Notes: a model not told the origin generated them from the sequence alone. A DNA stretch of 64,000 nt from Anaerolineaceae bacterium (GCA_020634115.1 JACKCH010000011.1:186001-250000); one strand, 5' to 3'; counted from the first letter of the stretch, positions 52,734-62,600 are shown. Numbers and translations are program-made.

Positions 52734-52881
52734 GCTTGGGCACAAGCCAACAAGAGCAAGATAACATGTGGCATGAGTTGGACAAAGCGTGAGTAGCTCA
52801 CTAAAGCTGGGAAATCCGCCTTTCATGTTATGTGATCTATATCAATCAGTTGAAAAATGAATTGAAAACATAGGACAAAGG

Positions 52882-53388
52882 ATGATCGTGAATTTCCTTG
52901 AGAAGTTTTTTGAGCATAACCACTGGGCCAATCTCCAGATTATTCAAGCATGTTTAGCATTGAGTGATGAGCAACTTGATGCTGAACCAATGTCCGCCAC
53001 CTATGGGAGCATCCGCAGCACCCTTTTGCATTTCGTGACTTCACAACTTGATTATCTGCGAATGCTGACTTTGCCGGTTGAGGAGCGGATCGAGTTCGAG
53101 ACCCCAGCTGTAACCTTCGATGAGATTGAAAAAGCAGCAATCTACAGCGGCGAAGCGTTCATTGCGTTTGCACGAGATACATCTCGCATATCCAGTGAGA
53201 CGCAAATTCAACAGCCCGATGGCTACGTCGTGGAACCTTGGGCGATCATTGTTCAGGCGATTAACCATTCTGACGAACACCGTGAGCAGATTAAGAGTAT
53301 GCTCACAGCGCAAGGTGTCACCCCGCCACGCATTGACGGCTGGATGTACGCAAGGGTTACTGAAGCCCTCATTCCGCCCTCAAGTTGA
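52882..53388 (+). CDS. DinB/YfiT-family protein
   Basis: The 168-aa product is a four-helix bundle with the family's metal-binding His residues: FFEHNHWANLQI in helix 1, STLLHFVTSQLDYLR in helix 2 and NHSDEHREQIKSML in helix 4. DinB-like proteins are metal-dependent hydrolases or thiol transferases (bacillithiol/mycothiol type), often stress-induced; the cofactor here is unknown. The start could also be GTG 52888, which has a better-spaced AAGG. Confidence 0.87.
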   Translation: MIVNFLEKFFEHNHWANLQIIQACLALSDEQLDAEPMSATYGSIRSTLLHFVTSQLDYLRMLTLPVEERIEFETPAVTFDEIEKAAIYSGEAFIAFARDTSRISSETQIQQPDGYVVEPWAIIVQAINHSDEHREQIKSMLTAQGVTPPRIDGWMYARVTEALIPPSS

Positions 53389-53495
53389 GTGCAGTTTTTT
53401 CTTTGCATTGGGTTTTGTCACCCTGAAGAAAGCGCGTCGTCTAAAGCCACCCACCTTATCCAAATCCAAAACTCACGTTTTTAGGCTATTAGGCT

Positions 53496-53522
53496 AACGA
53501 GTTATCACGACTCGTTCTTTTT
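53496..53522 (+). terminator. Terminator of the DinB-family gene
   Basis: AACGAGT / ACTCGTT, 7-bp stem with a 7-nt loop, then CTTTTT. It overlaps the stop codon of the convergent acetoacetyl-CoA synthetase gene. Confidence 0.75.
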
Positions 53523-55496
53523 GTTGAGCGCCTCGGCAAATTCGATGAAAAAGGTCAGTACACCGGGATTCCGCATTGCACCGGGGTTGGCGGCAGTCCG
53601 CACATCCTGGCCGAGTAGAATCTTGCGGATCGGCACTTCGATTTTTTTGCCACTCAGGGTATAAGGGACTTCCTGAATCAGGATAATGTCATCCGGCACA
53701 TGGCGCGGCGAAACATCCTGGCGCAGTTTTTGCTTGATGCGGGTTTTCAGGTCATCGTCCAGCGTGTAGCCCTCGCGCAGCACCACAAACAGCGGCAGAT
53801 ATGACTCGCGCCCCAGGAGTTCCAGGTCAATAATCAGGCTGTCCAGCACTTCGGGGAAGGACTCGACCACGCGGTAAATTTCGCTCGTCCCCATCCGGAT
53901 TCCATGGCGGTTGATGGTCGAATCAGATCGCCCATAAATCACGCAGCCGCCACGCTGGTTGAATTTGATCCAGTCGCCGTGCCGCCACACACCGGGGAAC
54001 ATCTCGAAGTAACTTTCAGTGTAGCGCGTCATCGTCGGGTCATTCCAGAAGTAAAGCGGCATGGAGGGCATCGGCTCGGTGATGACCAGTTCGCCCACTT
54101 CATCCAGTACGGGCTGACCGTTTTCATTGAAGGCCTGGGCGTTCGCCCCCAATGACGCCCCCTGAATCTCCCCGGCATAGACCGGCAGAATCCGCGCCCC
54201 GCCCAGGAAGGCCGTACACATATCCGTCCCACCGCTGAGGGATTCGAGTGCGAGTTCCCGGTTGAAGTTGTCATACACCCACTGGAAACCCTCAATCGTC
54301 AGCGGCGACCCGGTCGAGCCAACGCCGCGAATCCGGCTGAGATCAAATTCCTGGTTGGGGTGGATTCCGGCTTTGATGCAGGCGCTCACAAAGGCCGCCG
54401 ACGTGCCGAAATACGTCATGCCGCTGGCGTCAGCCAGCCTGAACAGGGTGTTCATGTCCGGGTAGGCCGGGCTGCCGTTGTAGATGATGGCCGTCGCGCC
54501 GGAAAGCAGGCTGCCCAGCAGGTAGTTCCACATCATCCAGCCGGTGCTGGTGTACCAGAAAAAGCGATCACCCGCCCGCAGATCGTTATGAAACGCCGCT
54601 GATTTCACCTGTTCCAGCAGAATCCCACCGTGTCCATGCACGATAGGTTTGGGCAGGCCGGTTGTCCCCGACGAATACAGCACCCACAGGGGATGGTCGA
54701 ACGGCACTTGCTGGAAGGGGATAGCTTCCGGTGGCGTGGCACGTTCCAGAGCGTCCGCCCACAGCACGGTATTCATCAGCCCGCCGGTATGATTGTGGCT
54801 GAAGGGAATGAGGATGGTGCGTTCCAGCGTGGGGAGCGCGGTTTGCAGTTCGACCACCACCTCGCACCGGTCAAAATGTTTCCCGCCGTACTGGTAGCCA
54901 TCCACTGCGATCAGCACCTTGGGCTTGATCTGCGTGAAGCGATCCAGGACGCTGCGTCCCCCGAAATCGGGCGCACAGCTTGACCAGATCGCGCCCAGGC
55001 TGGCCGTCGCCAGTACCGCCACGATGGTTTCCGGGATATTCGGCAGGTAGGCCACCACCCGATCCCCCGGCTGGACACCGATTCCGCGCAGGACTGCCGC
55101 CAACCGATTGACACGCGCATACATCGCCGTCCACGAGATTTCAACCAGTTCGGCGTCCTCGGACTGGTAAATCAGCATCGGGCGTTCGTCTGTCATGCGG
55201 GCGAAGATGTTTTCGGCATAGTTGAGGCGCGCGCCGGGGAACCACTCCGCACCGGGCATCTCGCGCCGTCCTAACGGGTACGCCCATTTTTGCGAATAGC
55301 GCAGGCCGAAGTAGTCCCACAGGCTTTCCCAGAACGCGCCGATGTCCGTCACCGACCACTGCCACAAGGCGGGATAGCTGGCGACATTCACCCCCCGGTT
55401 GGATGCCAGCCAGCGCATATAGTGGGTGAGGTTCGCGTGTTCAATAGCTTGTGGGGAGGGCTGCCACAGCAGGTCGCCTTCACGGAGGGGAGTCAT
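53505..55496 (-). CDS. Acetoacetyl-CoA synthetase
   Basis: The product has 663 aa from ATG 55496 (AAGGAA 8 nt upstream). This ANL-superfamily ligase activates acetoacetate with ATP and CoA. Its N-terminus LWQPSPQAIEHANLTHYM is typical of acetoacetate-CoA ligase rather than plain acetyl-CoA synthetase. Motifs: P-loop-like YSSGTTGLPKPIVHG, A5-type WNDPTM, GRSDSTINRHGIRMGTSEIY, and the final catalytic Lys in YTLSGKKIEVPI. It would salvage acetoacetate from ketone-body, leucine or polyhydroxybutyrate breakdown. Single gene. Confidence 0.93.
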   Translation of the reverse strand: MTPLREGDLLWQPSPQAIEHANLTHYMRWLASNRGVNVASYPALWQWSVTDIGAFWESLWDYFGLRYSQKWAYPLGRREMPGAEWFPGARLNYAENIFARMTDERPMLIYQSEDAELVEISWTAMYARVNRLAAVLRGIGVQPGDRVVAYLPNIPETIVAVLATASLGAIWSSCAPDFGGRSVLDRFTQIKPKVLIAVDGYQYGGKHFDRCEVVVELQTALPTLERTILIPFSHNHTGGLMNTVLWADALERATPPEAIPFQQVPFDHPLWVLYSSGTTGLPKPIVHGHGGILLEQVKSAAFHNDLRAGDRFFWYTSTGWMMWNYLLGSLLSGATAIIYNGSPAYPDMNTLFRLADASGMTYFGTSAAFVSACIKAGIHPNQEFDLSRIRGVGSTGSPLTIEGFQWVYDNFNRELALESLSGGTDMCTAFLGGARILPVYAGEIQGASLGANAQAFNENGQPVLDEVGELVITEPMPSMPLYFWNDPTMTRYTESYFEMFPGVWRHGDWIKFNQRGGCVIYGRSDSTINRHGIRMGTSEIYRVVESFPEVLDSLIIDLELLGRESYLPLFVVLREGYTLDDDLKTRIKQKLRQDVSPRHVPDDIILIQEVPYTLSGKKIEVPIRKILLGQDVRTAANPGAMRNPGVLTFFIEFAEALNKKNES

Positions 55497-55590
55497 GGTC
55501 AATGTTCCTTATGTATCCGTTTCAACATGCCGGGATATTAACACGCCCTACCGCCATACGACCAGTAAATCACGGCTGAGGGTGGATTGA

Positions 55591-56799
55591 CTATGAGGAA
55601 TTTAGCTTTTGTTTTATCTGGTCAATGATAATTTTGATTTGATTATCATAAAACCGGAAATATCCTTGACTGAGTGCTTGTTCTAACAATTCGGCAACTT
55701 CTGGATTCTCGATTCTTTCAAGGATGCTAAGAATCACACCAGCTATATTACGATGGTAAAGGTTATCCATATTTGGATACTCTAACATAAAATTATAAAG
55801 CGGCTTAACAATTTTGGGATCATCACCGTATTTATCAAATATGGCGACCTCATTAGATTTAAGATGATCTTGTAATGAATGTATATATTTTATTATTTCC
55901 AATATTGTTTCCTCATCTTTAAAATCAGCTAATCGTTTAAGTATCCTCAAATCCTCTTTCCCATTGGAATTTTGCCAAATTCTTCTTAAATGATTCACAA
56001 TACACGGGTTATTGAATTTAACCATAGCATCTCGGATATTACCCTTTCGATAATCCGAAACCATATCATAAGATAAAGACAAGCACTCAGCAGCGGCCTC
56101 ATTGTTCATTTTTACCAGTAATGAAGTTGTTACCCTTACATCTATATCCAGTTCTATAGATTCTTTCAATCCCGGGACAGCAGCATCATCTTTACAGTCT
56201 GTAACTTCAGCAAGGAAAATTCCAGCCCGCGCCCGAACATCAGGATACTCATGTTGAATTGCCTGTTTTAATTCTCTTACAACGGATGGATGTTTGATGC
56301 TTTTGAGACTTCCCAGTGCCTGAAGTCGCTCATTTGGGTTATGGCTGCTCAGCCCTGCGACAGCGTTCAATACTGCTCGTGGAGTATCATCTTCGGCTTG
56401 AATAGCGGTTAGCTGCTGCTTTAATTTTTCCCAATTCTCGGGCATGGCACTCGCAAACGGCATATATTGAAGGTCTTTCATCTTGGGATGGAGATCATTT
56501 TCAGTAACGGTTGAATCGACAATCAATGGAATAACCCGCTTATTTTTGCCTAATGCATATGCCCATTCATAGGTTACATAAATTGACTGAATAGCCGCTT
56601 GTGTCACCACGACCAGCATAACGAAGCATTCTTCAATGGCTGTATCTATAACCTTTTTCCATTCGTCACCTAACTGTAAATCTGTAGTGTCTCGAAATGC
56701 AAGCAGGCCAACTTCATTACTTTCCAGCCAGTTTTCCAGGATTTCAGCAAATTCAGTACCATCAGCATGAGCGTAGGAAATGAAAACGGTTTTGCTCAT
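55591..56799 (-). CDS. TIR - HEAT/ARM repeat protein (AT-rich)
   Basis: The product has 402 aa from ATG 56799 (AAGGG upstream; longer starts lie beyond the terminator region). The TIR domain is ~1-140 (TVFISYAHADGTEF, RDTTDLQLGDEWKK, IYVTYEWAYALGK with the catalytic-position Glu). The rest is a helical repeat array (HPSVVRELKQAIQHEYPDVRARAG, VTTSLLVKMNNEAAAEC) that should form a solenoid sensor. No NTPase lies between, unlike the NACHT form. Its DNA is far richer in A and T than the flanking genes, and codon choice differs, indicating horizontal transfer. No neighbour is co-oriented within 100 bp apart from the propeller gene upstream, which has its own terminator. Confidence 0.88.
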   Translation of the reverse strand: MSKTVFISYAHADGTEFAEILENWLESNEVGLLAFRDTTDLQLGDEWKKVIDTAIEECFVMLVVVTQAAIQSIYVTYEWAYALGKNKRVIPLIVDSTVTENDLHPKMKDLQYMPFASAMPENWEKLKQQLTAIQAEDDTPRAVLNAVAGLSSHNPNERLQALGSLKSIKHPSVVRELKQAIQHEYPDVRARAGIFLAEVTDCKDDAAVPGLKESIELDIDVRVTTSLLVKMNNEAAAECLSLSYDMVSDYRKGNIRDAMVKFNNPCIVNHLRRIWQNSNGKEDLRILKRLADFKDEETILEIIKYIHSLQDHLKSNEVAIFDKYGDDPKIVKPLYNFMLEYPNMDNLYHRNIAGVILSILERIENPEVAELLEQALSQGYFRFYDNQIKIIIDQIKQKLNSS

Positions 56800-56876
56800 T
56801 AACGGCCCTTTACAAGATAGAACAGGTGTATCAACTCTCATTATAAAGAAAACGGCAAACCGTGCCACACTGAAAT

Positions 56877-56902
56877 GAAAAGCCCCGCAAATGAGCGAGG
56901 CT
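56877..56902 (-). terminator. Terminator of the beta-propeller gene
   Basis: On the minus strand AGCCTCGC / GCGGGGCT (8 bp, one G-T pair) is followed by TTTTCATTTC. It separates the propeller gene from the AT-rich TIR gene. Confidence 0.75.
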
Positions 56903-56944
56903 TTCAGGTATCTTAGTTTGGTTGTTTGCTTAGCAATTGCCTGT

Positions 56945-58015
56945 CTACCGCCATACATTGAGTGAATCGCGGTGGAGGACGGCCATCACACTCCCGTCGG
57001 CACTGATCGAAAGGCTATCCGGGTGCTGTCCCAGGCCGAGGTCAATCTGCTCAATGATTTCGCCGCTGGCGGTGTCTACCGCGTACAGAATGCCCTCGTT
57101 CGACAGGTTCGCGAACACCGTGTTGTCTTTCAGGAAGCCGAAGAAGGCGTCAAACCGCACATTGGTGACATCTTCGCTCGTCATCTGGTCGCCAAACTGG
57201 TTGAATACTGGCTGGTGGGTTTCCAGGTTGATGAGGAACACGCCCCGGCCATTGATGATGGCGAACGCCAGGAACTTGCCATCACTACTGATAAGCGGTG
57301 AAGTTCGATTAATGGCGGAGAGGTTTTCCCCGTTGAACGTGGGTTCATCGCCCACCTGAGGGTCGGCCAGGTCGATCAGGTAGAAGTCGTAACCGCGAAT
57401 GCTTCCGTTGCTGTGAACCGTCAGGAACTTACTCCCGTCGGGTGTGAAGCGGGCGAAATCCGGCTCTACCCTGAAATCATGGCTGAAGTGCGCATCGCCG
57501 GTTTCCCGATCATAGATAGTGACCAGGCTGCTATTCCGCACCGCGTAGTAACTTTCATTAGCCGCCAGGGCAGTATCAAAAGCGCCGAGTTCAATTTCGG
57601 TGGTGATGTCCCCGGTTTCGGCGTCCAGATACCAGATCACATCACCTCGCTTGTCCTCCACACTACCCGTGACGATGAAGGCGCTGGAATCAGCCGTGAA
57701 GCCCAGCAGGTACGTTTCATACGGGAAATCAATCGCCCCCTCGGTCACGCTCCATAAGGTTCTGCCGGACGACGTATCCACCATCCGTAACCCGTTGGGC
57801 TGCCTGGCAGGTGAGCCGTTCACATCTATTGCAGCCCGGTTGCCATCCGGGCTGAGATGCACACTGAGTAATTGCGCTTCATCGTGCGGTGTCGTCACAC
57901 CTCGGGTCAGGCCAGCCAGCGCCCCGCCCCCCGCGAAAAACAACTGCCAGATGACAATAGCGGCGACCAACACTAAAACAACGACAACAGGTAGTAACCA
58001 CCGTCTGTTTCGCAT
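56945..58015 (-). CDS. Exported beta-propeller protein
   Basis: The 356-aa product has an N-terminal membrane anchor (LLPVVVVLVLVAAIVIWQLFF). The exported part is built of repeated beta-propeller blades with SPDG/TPDG-like turns (LLSVHLSPDGNRAAID, ARFTPDGSKFLTVHSNG, LSISADGSVMAVLH), of the WD40-like/YVTN type found outside the cytoplasm. It is not part of the intracellular WD40 receptors: repeats are divergent and there is no effector domain. It probably binds surface or envelope ligands. Confidence 0.82.
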   Translation of the reverse strand: MRNRRWLLPVVVVLVLVAAIVIWQLFFAGGGALAGLTRGVTTPHDEAQLLSVHLSPDGNRAAIDVNGSPARQPNGLRMVDTSSGRTLWSVTEGAIDFPYETYLLGFTADSSAFIVTGSVEDKRGDVIWYLDAETGDITTEIELGAFDTALAANESYYAVRNSSLVTIYDRETGDAHFSHDFRVEPDFARFTPDGSKFLTVHSNGSIRGYDFYLIDLADPQVGDEPTFNGENLSAINRTSPLISSDGKFLAFAIINGRGVFLINLETHQPVFNQFGDQMTSEDVTNVRFDAFFGFLKDNTVFANLSNEGILYAVDTASGEIIEQIDLGLGQHPDSLSISADGSVMAVLHRDSLNVWR

Positions 58016-58181
58016 TTTCCCCCCTGCTTAAATTGTGCAACAACCTCTTAAATCAGGCGCAAAAGCACCTCTGATTGCTGTTATTTTAGCACAGTCCCGC
58101 TTGACAGCCGCGCTCTTGACTGGGCTGGCAGTAGGGGGTTCAATATGTCTGAAATCACCGATTTATGCTGCTGCCGTTCCC

Positions 58182-59231
58182 TCACCGGTCAGCGGGGATG
58201 GCAAAATACATGCGCCCCGCCGGGGTGTTGATAAAGCGCGTGACGGTCACTTCAATGGTGCGATCCAGGAACAACTTGCCCCCTTCGATCACCACCATCG
58301 TCCCGTCTACCAGGTAGCCCACGCCCTGGTCTTCCTCGCGCCCCTCCTGGATGACGCGCAGCGGGAAGGTTTCGCCAGGCAGGTACTGCGCCCGTACTGC
58401 GTTGGAGAGCAGGTTGATGTTGAGCGCGGTCACGCCCTGGGCTTCCGCCACCCGGTTCAGCGGATAATCGTTGGTGATGATGACGGCACTCATCTGCAAT
58501 GCCAGGGCCACCAGCTTGTTATCCACCTCGTGCATATCGGGGATATCATCCTCAATCACCTTGAAGGCAATATTGTCATCCCGCTGGAGTTCATTCAGTT
58601 TTTCCAGCCCATGCTGACCGCGTTTACGCCGCAGTGCATCAGATGAATCCGCGACCTGGTGCAGTTCACTGATAACAAAACGCGGGACAATCAGGATCCC
58701 GCCCAGGAAACCCGTCCGCGCAATATCCGTGATACGCCCATCAATCAGCACGCTGGTATCGAGCAAAATCTGACGTTCCGCCCCGGTAATCATGCGCAGT
58801 TTGGAGCGCCTGCCAACCGATTCGCCCATCAGCCCCAGGATGTCCCGTGCCCGCATATAAAAGATCATCATCCCCAGGTAACCGACCAGCAGCATCACGA
58901 TAATCGGCACTAGTGTGGGTTCATCCGGCACGGAAAGCGCCACCGGGTAGGCCATCAATAGGCCGAACAGCATCCCGCCCCCCAACCCCAACAGGCTGAT
59001 AAGCAGAACACTGACGGGCATTTCATTAATCAGCTTGGGCAACCCACGCAGCGGGCGCACTGTGAACCAGGGTGTGAGAATCAGTCCGAACAGGATTCCC
59101 ACCAGGGAGAAAATGAGGGAGGTACTGGTTTCAGCCAGGCCGAGGGCAGGCGCGGTATCAATCCCTAAACGCGCGCCGATGAGCGCAAAGACAATCATAC
59201 CGATAATACGGGAGAGAAAATCACTTGTCAT
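58182..59231 (-). CDS. Membrane-anchored PIN-TRAM protein (YacL-like)
   Basis: The product has 349 aa from ATG 59231 (GGAG 9 nt upstream). Four membrane helices (~5-140) are followed by a PIN nuclease domain with the acidic residues in LLDTSVLIDGRI, DNKLVALAL and ITNDYPLN, and a C-terminal TRAM RNA-binding domain (GEREDQGVGYLVDGTM-like region, IEVTVTRFINTPAGR). YacL-type proteins are conserved in Gram-positive bacteria and Chloroflexota and are predicted RNA-cleaving or RNA-binding membrane proteins. Confidence 0.9.
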   Translation of the reverse strand: MTSDFLSRIIGMIVFALIGARLGIDTAPALGLAETSTSLIFSLVGILFGLILTPWFTVRPLRGLPKLINEMPVSVLLISLLGLGGGMLFGLLMAYPVALSVPDEPTLVPIIVMLLVGYLGMMIFYMRARDILGLMGESVGRRSKLRMITGAERQILLDTSVLIDGRITDIARTGFLGGILIVPRFVISELHQVADSSDALRRKRGQHGLEKLNELQRDDNIAFKVIEDDIPDMHEVDNKLVALALQMSAVIITNDYPLNRVAEAQGVTALNINLLSNAVRAQYLPGETFPLRVIQEGREEDQGVGYLVDGTMVVIEGGKLFLDRTIEVTVTRFINTPAGRMYFAIPADR

Positions 59232-59667
59232 GAGATTAGGCTCCGGCACTTGAACGACCTGAACGCCCGTGTGATAAACGTGTGTCACGGGGAGAAAAGG
59301 ATTCAGTTGGGGGTAACGTGGCACTGAATACAGCCCAGGCACAGCTTAAGTGCAGCTTATAAATTCGGGAATGGCGGGCCTGAATTGCCTCGCCAACGTT
59401 CCAGGGGTGAAATAAAGACTGAATGGACTGGAACGCACCCCCATGATGCCACACGGCTCAATTTAACATGGGGCTGGTGGCGAGTCAATATTTCAACGAA
59501 GGTTAAACGCGATATTCGGGCGTTCGCCGCCCAGAAATACGTTACCTGAAATAAATATATCCGCACAAAACCTTTATATTCCGAGTTTTTCCGAGCAGAT
59601 TCACGGTATACTAGGGCCACTAGTCTGTAAAGGCCAATCGCCTGGTTCAAAGTAAGGAGTTTAGGGC

Positions 59668-62535
59668 ATGAGCAATCCCCCTGTTGAGGTACAGGCACAC
59701 GGTCAAAGTGTCTGGCTGGACTTTATTCACCGCCGTTCACTCGAAAGTGGTGAAATGCAACAGTGGATTAATGAATTTGGCGTCGTGGGTGTGACTTCCA
59801 ATCCGTCAATCTTTCAAAAGGCCATTGGCGAATCCGATGACTATGACGCCGCCATCACTGAAATGCTCGATCTGGACGCGGACACAATTTACGAACGCCT
59901 GGCCGTAGCCGACATTCAACGGGCGTTGGATATGTTCCGCCCCATTTACGAGGCCACCCACAAGCGGGACGGCTATGTCAGCCTGGAAGTCTCGCCGCTG
60001 ATCGCCAACGACACCGCCACCACCCTGGCAGAAGCCAAGCGCCTGTTCGCGCTGGTGAATCGCCCCAACCTGATGATTAAAATTCCGGCAACTCCGGCGG
60101 GTATCCCGGCGATTGAAGACGCTATTGCCGCCGGAATCAACGTCAACGTGACTCTGATCTTCTCGGTGCAGAATTACGAGCAAGTCGCCAAAGCCTATAT
60201 ACGCGGCCTGGAAAAACGACTGGCCGCCGGGCAGGACATTTCACACATCGCGTCGGTTGCCAGTTTCTTCGTCAGCCGGATTGATACGATGGTAGACCAG
60301 ATGCTGCAAAACAACATCCGGGCGGCGCAGGGGCGCAAAATTGACCAGGTGGCGGCCAACAACCAATTGCTCGGCAAGGTCGCCATCGCCAACGCCAAAA
60401 TCGCCTATCAGCGGTTCATGCAGCTATTCTACAGTGACTACTTCGCCAAACTGCGCGACGCCGGGGCGCAGGTGCAGCGCCCGCTGTGGGCTTCCACCGG
60501 TACGAAGAACGCGGCCTACAACGACACGCTGTACGTGGATACACTCATCGGCAAGGACACCGTGAACACGCTGCCCCCCGCCACGCTGAAGGCCTTCAAA
60601 GATCATGGCAGCGTCTCCGATTCCCTCCTGGAAAACCGGGAGGAGGCCGACGAGGTGATGGCGCAGTTGGCAAGTGTGAATGTCAGTATGGAACAGGTGA
60701 CTCACCAGCTTCAGTTAGATGGGGTCGCAACCTTTGCTGAAGCCTTTGAAAACCTGATCGAGCAGGTAGAAACCAAGCGCATCGTGCTGAAGGCTGGCGT
60801 GATTCAGAAGCAGAATCTCGCACTCGGCACTTACAGCGACGCCGTGCAGGATACCTTAAAAGACCTGAACACCGAATGCGCCGCTGGGCGTATCTGGGGG
60901 CATGACGGCAGTTTCTGGAAAGACCATAGTGTCACCGTTACCAAAATCGAAAACCGCCTGGGTTGGCTGGATGTCGGCAAGACGATTGATCGTGACCGGC
61001 TCAAGGCCTTACAGGACAGCGTGAAGGATAGCGACATCAGCCATGTAGTGCTACTGGGGATGGGCGGGAGCAGCCTCGCGCCGGAAGTCCTCTATCAGAC
61101 CTTTGGCCGTCAACCAGGATTCCCGGAATTCCTGATGCTGGACAGCACCAACCCGGCCTCTGTGTTGGCGGTAGAGGACGCCATAGACCCGCAGCACGCC
61201 CTGTTCCTGGTGTCCAGCAAGTCGGGTGGCACGATTGAAACCCTCTCCTTCTTCCGGCACTTTTACGAGATGACCGGGGAGTGTGGCGAGCAGTTCATCG
61301 CCATCACCGACCCCGGCTCTGGCCTGGAATCACTGGCAACAGAGAAGCAGTTCCGCGATACGTTCCTCAACCCGGCGGACATCGGCGGACGCTACAGCGC
61401 CCTGAGCTACTTTGGGCTGGTTCCGGCGGCGTTGATTGGTCTGGACCTGGGTCGTTTGTGGGCGAGTGCCGAAAACATGATGCAGGCCTGCGGTGAGGGA
61501 GTTCCGGGACAGCTTCATCCCGGCCTTTACCTGGGCGCGATCCTGGGGGTGCTGGCGAACCAGGGGCGCGACAAAGTGACGATTCAAACCAGCGGCGCAA
61601 TCCGCAGCTTTGGCAACTGGGTGGAGCAATTGATCGCGGAAAGCACGGGCAAGGAAGGCGTCGGGATTCTGCCAGTGGTCGGCGCGACGGTGGGCAATCC
61701 CCACGATTACGGCTCGGATCGCTTGTTTGTGTACCTGCGCGTGGAGGATGAAGCGGATAACGATGAAGTGGATGCCGGAGTGCGAACACTGCGTGAAGCC
61801 GGGCATCCCCGCGTCACGCTGTATCTGCCGGATCGCTACGCGCTGGCCGGGGAATTTTTCCGCTGGGAGTTTGCGACAGCTGTAGCCGGGAAAATCCTGG
61901 GGATCAACCCGTTTGATGAGCCGAACGTGACCGAGAGCAAAGAGAATACCGGGAACCTGCTGGCTTATTTCGTCGAGCATGGCCGCCTGCCGGAAACCGA
62001 ACCGGTACTCACCGAAGGGAGCGTAGCGCTCTATGCGGATGAGACTATGTTGCGAGGACTGGGCGAACTCTGCTTGCAGTACAACTACAAAAGTGATGAC
62101 GTGACAAACCTGCTGGCCGCACTCATCAACTCAACCCGTGCGGGAGATTATTTGGCTCTACTGTCCTATCTACCCATGACCCCATCTAACCAGGCCATGA
62201 TGGATGACATCCAGCGCCGCTTACGGCACACGACCCGGCGTGCGGTCACGATTGGCTACGGGCCGCGCTACCTGCACAGCACCGGGCAGTTCCACAAAGG
62301 CGGGCCAAATAAGGGGACATTCATCCAGTTCACCGCAGACATGCCGAACGATTGCGCGATTCCGGGCGAAGCATACACCTTTGGCACACTGGCAGCCGCA
62401 CAGGCAGCGGGCGACCTGGCCGCATTGCGTGGCAAAGAGCGGCGGGCAGTCCGGTTACACATCACCGGGGACATCCAGGATAGCCTGAAGGTGCTGCACC
62501 AGGCCATTGATCTGGTCGGATCGCGGCAGCGGTGA
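59668..62535 (+). CDS. Bifunctional transaldolase / glucose-6-phosphate isomerase
   Basis: The 955-aa product is a natural fusion of two enzymes of sugar phosphate metabolism. The first ~365 residues are transaldolase (GVTSNPSIFQKAI, the Schiff-base Lys in MIKIPAT, and STGTKNAAYNDTLYVD). The remainder is phosphoglucose isomerase (LLGMGGSSLAPEVLYQTF, SSKSGGTIETLSFFRHF). It links the pentose phosphate pathway and glycolysis. The fusion is known from Chloroflexota, Actinobacteria and Cyanobacteria and helps place the organism. AAGGAG precedes the ATG. Confidence 0.95.
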   Translation: MSNPPVEVQAHGQSVWLDFIHRRSLESGEMQQWINEFGVVGVTSNPSIFQKAIGESDDYDAAITEMLDLDADTIYERLAVADIQRALDMFRPIYEATHKRDGYVSLEVSPLIANDTATTLAEAKRLFALVNRPNLMIKIPATPAGIPAIEDAIAAGINVNVTLIFSVQNYEQVAKAYIRGLEKRLAAGQDISHIASVASFFVSRIDTMVDQMLQNNIRAAQGRKIDQVAANNQLLGKVAIANAKIAYQRFMQLFYSDYFAKLRDAGAQVQRPLWASTGTKNAAYNDTLYVDTLIGKDTVNTLPPATLKAFKDHGSVSDSLLENREEADEVMAQLASVNVSMEQVTHQLQLDGVATFAEAFENLIEQVETKRIVLKAGVIQKQNLALGTYSDAVQDTLKDLNTECAAGRIWGHDGSFWKDHSVTVTKIENRLGWLDVGKTIDRDRLKALQDSVKDSDISHVVLLGMGGSSLAPEVLYQTFGRQPGFPEFLMLDSTNPASVLAVEDAIDPQHALFLVSSKSGGTIETLSFFRHFYEMTGECGEQFIAITDPGSGLESLATEKQFRDTFLNPADIGGRYSALSYFGLVPAALIGLDLGRLWASAENMMQACGEGVPGQLHPGLYLGAILGVLANQGRDKVTIQTSGAIRSFGNWVEQLIAESTGKEGVGILPVVGATVGNPHDYGSDRLFVYLRVEDEADNDEVDAGVRTLREAGHPRVTLYLPDRYALAGEFFRWEFATAVAGKILGINPFDEPNVTESKENTGNLLAYFVEHGRLPETEPVLTEGSVALYADETMLRGLGELCLQYNYKSDDVTNLLAALINSTRAGDYLALLSYLPMTPSNQAMMDDIQRRLRHTTRRAVTIGYGPRYLHSTGQFHKGGPNKGTFIQFTADMPNDCAIPGEAYTFGTLAAAQAAGDLAALRGKERRAVRLHITGDIQDSLKVLHQAIDLVGSRQR

Positions 62536-62572
62536 GTATTTAGGAAGAAATCCAGCGAAATAGCCGAGAATC

Positions 62573-62600
62573 GTAGGGGCGCAACATATTGCGCCCCTAC
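62573..62600. repeat. Extragenic palindrome after tal-pgi
   Basis: GTAGGGGCGCAA / TTGCGCCCCTAC, 12-bp perfect stem with loop CATA, 38 nt after the stop. The rest of the 374-bp interval to the next gene shows no coding frame. Confidence 0.75.
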
